From Candidatus Rokubacteria bacterium GWA2_73_35 (GTDB taxonomy: Bacteria > Methylomirabilota > Methylomirabilia > Rokubacteriales > CSP1-6), in contig MGBU01000254.1 of the NCBI GenBank assembly GCA_001790205.1, positions 1 through 32,635 of the forward strand: a DNA stretch of 32,635 bases, given 5' to 3'. Positions 30,221-32,635 of the stretch are shown here, piece after piece. Each line of letters begins with the position of its first letter. The stretch's first letter is position 1. The notes beneath the pieces are model-generated. The model ran no database searches, was not told where the DNA came from, and worked only from the letters and a program-made list of their open reading frames with translations. A program made the translations under genes and the position numbers.

Positions 30221-32140
30221 ATGAGCCTGCACGCGCTCAGCACGGACGCGCCGGGCGAGGTCGTCATCCTGAGCGGCAACGAGGCCATCGCGCGCGGCGG
30301 CCTCGAGGCGGGCCTCGGCTACGCCGCCGCCTATCCCGGCTCGCCGTCCTCGGAGGTCCTGGGATCGCTGGCCCCGCTGGCCCGCGACGGCGGCTTCTAC
30401 GCCGAGTGGTCGACGAACGAGAAGGTGGCGATCGAGGGCGCCGCCGCCGCCTCGTTCGCGGGCGTCCGCGCGATGACCGTCATGAAGGCCGACGGGCTCA
30501 ACGTCGCGCTCGACCCGCTCACCAGCCTCGCCTACTCGGGAACGAAGGGCGGCCTGGTGGTGGTGGTGTGCGACGACCCCGGCGCCCACTCGAGCACCAA
30601 AGAGGAGGACACGCGCTACCTCGCCCGGGCCTGCCATCTCCCGCTGCTCGAGCCGGCGACCGTGGAGGAGGCCAAGGAGATGACCCGCTGGGCCTTCGAC
30701 CTTTCCGAGGCCGTCGGGCTCCCGGTCTTCCTCCGCAGCGTCACCCGGATCGCCCACGCCCGCGGGAGCGTCGTGCTCGGCGCGCTCAGGCCGCCGCCGC
30801 GCACCGCGCGCTACGACCTCAAGGACCGCTTCATCACGCTGAGCGTCTTCCACCAGGTGCTCCACCAGCGGATCGCGCAGGCGCGCGCGCGCTTCGAGCA
30901 GGCCCCGTTCAACCGGTGCGAGGGCCCGGCCGACGCCTCGCGGCTGGTCATCGCGTCCGGCCCGAGCTTCACGTATGCACGGGAGGCCGTGAGGCTGCTC
31001 GGCGCCGGTGACGAGGTGCGCGTCCTCAAGCTCGGCACCACGTGGCCGCTGCCCGAGGACCTCCTCGGCGCCCAGCTGAGGGGCGCGCGCCAGGTCCTCT
31101 TCCTGGAGGAGATCGAGCCCTTCCTCGAGACCGAGGTGAAGAGCTACTGGGCCCAGCACGCGGCGGCGCTCGGCCCGATGACCTTCCTCGGCAAGGCCTC
31201 GGGCCACGTCGCCGGAAGCGGCGACCCGGGGGTCGGCGAGCTGACCCCGGAGATCGCGCTGCGCGCGGTCGGCGCGCTCGCCGGCCGCGAGGTCGCGCTG
31301 CGCAGCGAGGCGTTCGCGCGGAAGGTCGAGCAGGTGAAGCTCGGCGAGCTGGCGCCGCGCGCGCTCGCCTTCTGCCCCGGCTGCCCGCACCGCGCCTCGT
31401 TCTGGGCGATCAAGGCCGCGCTCGAGCTGGACGGCCGCCAGGGCGTGGTCCTCGGCGACATCGGCTGCTACACGCTCGGCGCCATGCAGACGGGGTACTT
31501 CACGCTCAAGACCGTGCACGCGATGGGCTCGGGCGTGGGCCTGGCCTCGGGCTTCGGCAAGCTCGACCTCCTCGGCTTCACCCAGCCGGTCGTCGCCGTG
31601 ATCGGCGACTCCACCTTCTACCACGCCGTCGTCCCGGCGCTCGTCAACGCGCGCTACAACGACTCGCCCGTGCTGGTCGTGGTGCTCGACAACGCCACGA
31701 CGGCCATGACCGGGCATCAGCCCCACCCCGGCACCGGGCGGCACGCGATGGGCGACCTCGCGCCGGCGCTGCCGATCGAGGCCATCGCCCGCGGGCTCGG
31801 GCTGCCGACCGAGGTGCAGGACCCGCTCCAGGTGGACGAGACCGTCGAGAGCGTGTACCGCCTGCTCAGGACCGACGGCGCCAAGCTCCTGATCCTCCGG
31901 AGCCCGTGCGTCCTGCTCCCCTCGGTGAAGCGCCTGCGCCGCGCCGCGGTGGACACGACGCGCTGCATCGGCGAGGCCTGCGGCTGCGGCCGCTTCTGCA
32001 ACCGCGCCTTCTCGTGCCCGGCCCTCGTGTGGGACCGCGCGCTCGAGCGGGCGCGCGTGGACGAGGTGCTGTGCTCGGGCTGCGGCGTGTGCATCGACCT
32101 CTGCCCGCGCGAGGCCATCGCGTTCCAGGAGCTGGCGTAG
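30221..32140 (+). CDS. iorA: Indolepyruvate:ferredoxin oxidoreductase alpha subunit-like
   Basis: This 639-residue thiamine-diphosphate enzyme is laid out as in IorA. The pyrimidine-binding domain comes first (ILSGNEAIARGGLEAGL, YPGSPSSEV, WSTNEKVAIEGAAAASFAGVRAMTVMKADGLN, about 16-95). A linker domain follows, then the diphosphate-binding domain with CPGCPHRASFWAIK (about 387), GDIGCYTLG and GDSTFYHAVVPALVNARYNDSP (about 464-486). A C-terminal ferredoxin has CIGEACGCGRFC and CSGCGVCIDLCP. IorA with IorB decarboxylates aryl pyruvates to aryl-acetyl-CoA with ferredoxin. No IorB gene is in the window; the next gene is a ferredoxin-like protein that runs off the edge. Thus it may be a relative acting on another 2-oxo acid or aryl-CoA. 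It ends on a TAG whose last base begins the next gene. Confidence 0.88.
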   Translation: MSLHALSTDAPGEVVILSGNEAIARGGLEAGLGYAAAYPGSPSSEVLGSLAPLARDGGFYAEWSTNEKVAIEGAAAASFAGVRAMTVMKADGLNVALDPLTSLAYSGTKGGLVVVVCDDPGAHSSTKEEDTRYLARACHLPLLEPATVEEAKEMTRWAFDLSEAVGLPVFLRSVTRIAHARGSVVLGALRPPPRTARYDLKDRFITLSVFHQVLHQRIAQARARFEQAPFNRCEGPADASRLVIASGPSFTYAREAVRLLGAGDEVRVLKLGTTWPLPEDLLGAQLRGARQVLFLEEIEPFLETEVKSYWAQHAAALGPMTFLGKASGHVAGSGDPGVGELTPEIALRAVGALAGREVALRSEAFARKVEQVKLGELAPRALAFCPGCPHRASFWAIKAALELDGRQGVVLGDIGCYTLGAMQTGYFTLKTVHAMGSGVGLASGFGKLDLLGFTQPVVAVIGDSTFYHAVVPALVNARYNDSPVLVVVLDNATTAMTGHQPHPGTGRHAMGDLAPALPIEAIARGLGLPTEVQDPLQVDETVESVYRLLRTDGAKLLILRSPCVLLPSVKRLRRAAVDTTRCIGEACGCGRFCNRAFSCPALVWDRALERARVDEVLCSGCGVCIDLCPREAIAFQELA

Positions 32141-32635
32141 TGCGCATCGACCCTAGCCGGTGCGTGGCCTGCGGCAACTGCGTCGCGGTCTGCCCGATGG
32201 GCGCGATCGCCGTGGACCAGGCACTCGGCCGCGCCGTGGTGAACGAGGACGAGTGCGTGGAGTGCTACGCGTGCTACCGCGGCATGTCGCAGGAGCACCT
32301 GCCGCCCGCGCTGGTGCGGGCCGTCCGCCGGGCGGCCCGCGCCTTCCGGTTCCGCTTTGACCCCGAGCCCGACGTGTGCCCGACCGCCGCGCTGACGCCC
32401 GTCGAGCTGGCCTGGCCCCGGCTCGTCAGGCGGGCCTTCTCCGACCCGGTCGTGCCGCACGAGTCCACGGGCGTGGCCGGGCGCGGCACCGAGGAGGTCA
32501 AGACCAACGACGTCACCGGCCGGGTCGGCCCGGGCGAGGCCGGCTTCACGGTCGAGTTCGGGCGGCCGGGCATCGGCGTCCGCTTCCGCGACATCGCGCG
32601 GGTCACCCGGGCGCTCGCCCGGACCGGCATCAGCT
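32140..32635 (+). CDS. 4Fe-4S ferredoxin-domain protein, cut by window end
   Basis: At least 165 residues are present and the 3' end lies outside the window. GTG at 32140 overlaps the IorA-like stop codon by 1 nt. It opens with a ferredoxin module CVACGNCVAVCPMGAIAV (about 8-25) and a second Cys group CVECYACYRGM. After an Arg-rich linker come CPTAAL and the segment GRGTEEVKTNDVTGRVGPGEAGFTVEFGRPGIGVRFRDI. I do not recognise the family of this last part. Tight coupling suggests it is an electron-transfer or accessory partner of the IorA-like and FrhB-like proteins. Confidence 0.8.
   Translation, partial: MRIDPSRCVACGNCVAVCPMGAIAVDQALGRAVVNEDECVECYACYRGMSQEHLPPALVRAVRRAARAFRFRFDPEPDVCPTAALTPVELAWPRLVRRAFSDPVVPHESTGVAGRGTEEVKTNDVTGRVGPGEAGFTVEFGRPGIGVRFRDIARVTRALARTGIS

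Overview
This is a GC-rich (roughly 70% G+C by eye), gene-dense bacterial segment. It encodes at least two outer-membrane beta-barrels, periplasmic c-type cytochromes and Tat-exported redox proteins, so the host is Gram-negative. CoA-dependent degradation genes, an indolepyruvate:ferredoxin oxidoreductase-type enzyme and a large molybdopterin respiratory operon suggest a metabolically versatile, at least facultatively anaerobic environmental bacterium. A Methylomirabilota/Rokubacteria-like or deltaproteobacterial-type host would fit, but that is a guess from style. No rRNA, tRNA, CRISPR array, IS element or phage gene was seen.

Layout. (1) 103-1961 (+): a LytS-type histidine kinase and LytTR response regulator overlapping by 4 nt. 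(2) 1999-4309 (-): two unlike acyl-CoA dehydrogenases resembling the PimC/PimD pair. (3) 4464-6940 (-): an ArsR-type repressor and a P1B metal ATPase whose membrane motif reads Cys-Ser-Cys instead of Cys-Pro-Cys. (4) 7002-19985 (-): twelve tightly packed genes that look like one operon. In transcription order they are a lone receiver domain, a tetraheme cytochrome, a Tat-exported four-cluster ferredoxin, an NrfD-type quinone-site membrane protein, a Tat-exported molybdopterin oxidoreductase, its four-cluster ferredoxin, a soluble multi-cluster ferredoxin, a TorD-type chaperone, a diheme cytochrome, an outer-membrane barrel, a FecR-PKD protein and an FmdE-family protein. (5) 20177-22857 (-): a sigma-54 activator and a membrane histidine kinase carrying the quinone-binding GGxxNPF signature of RegB-type sensors. 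(6) 23007-23729 (-): a methyltransferase. (7) 23796-28823 (-): a DUF2892 micro-protein, a DUF1302-like outer-membrane protein, a LolA-like protein, an RND/MMPL transporter and an ArsR repressor. (8) 29137-32635 (+): an FrhB-like flavoprotein, an IorA-like enzyme and a ferredoxin cut by the window end.

The main story is regions 4 and 5. A perfect -24/-12 sigma-54 promoter (TGGCAC-N5-TTGC) lies at 20045-20059, directly upstream of the twelve-gene operon and directly downstream of the activator gene. A 16-bp palindrome sits about 85-100 bp upstream of it, at normal enhancer distance. The kinase-activator pair has its own near-consensus sigma-54 site, with a half-copy of the same palindrome at a similar distance. 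My model, which is inference, is that the kinase reads the membrane quinone pool and its partner switches on a periplasmic molybdoenzyme respiratory chain. The enzyme's substrate cannot be assigned from the sequence. Its arrangement (cytochrome + FeS + NrfD + MopB + FeS) recalls Qrc and alternative complex III, but the protein appears to keep cofactor-binding residues and a dedicated chaperone, as a true terminal reductase or oxidase would.
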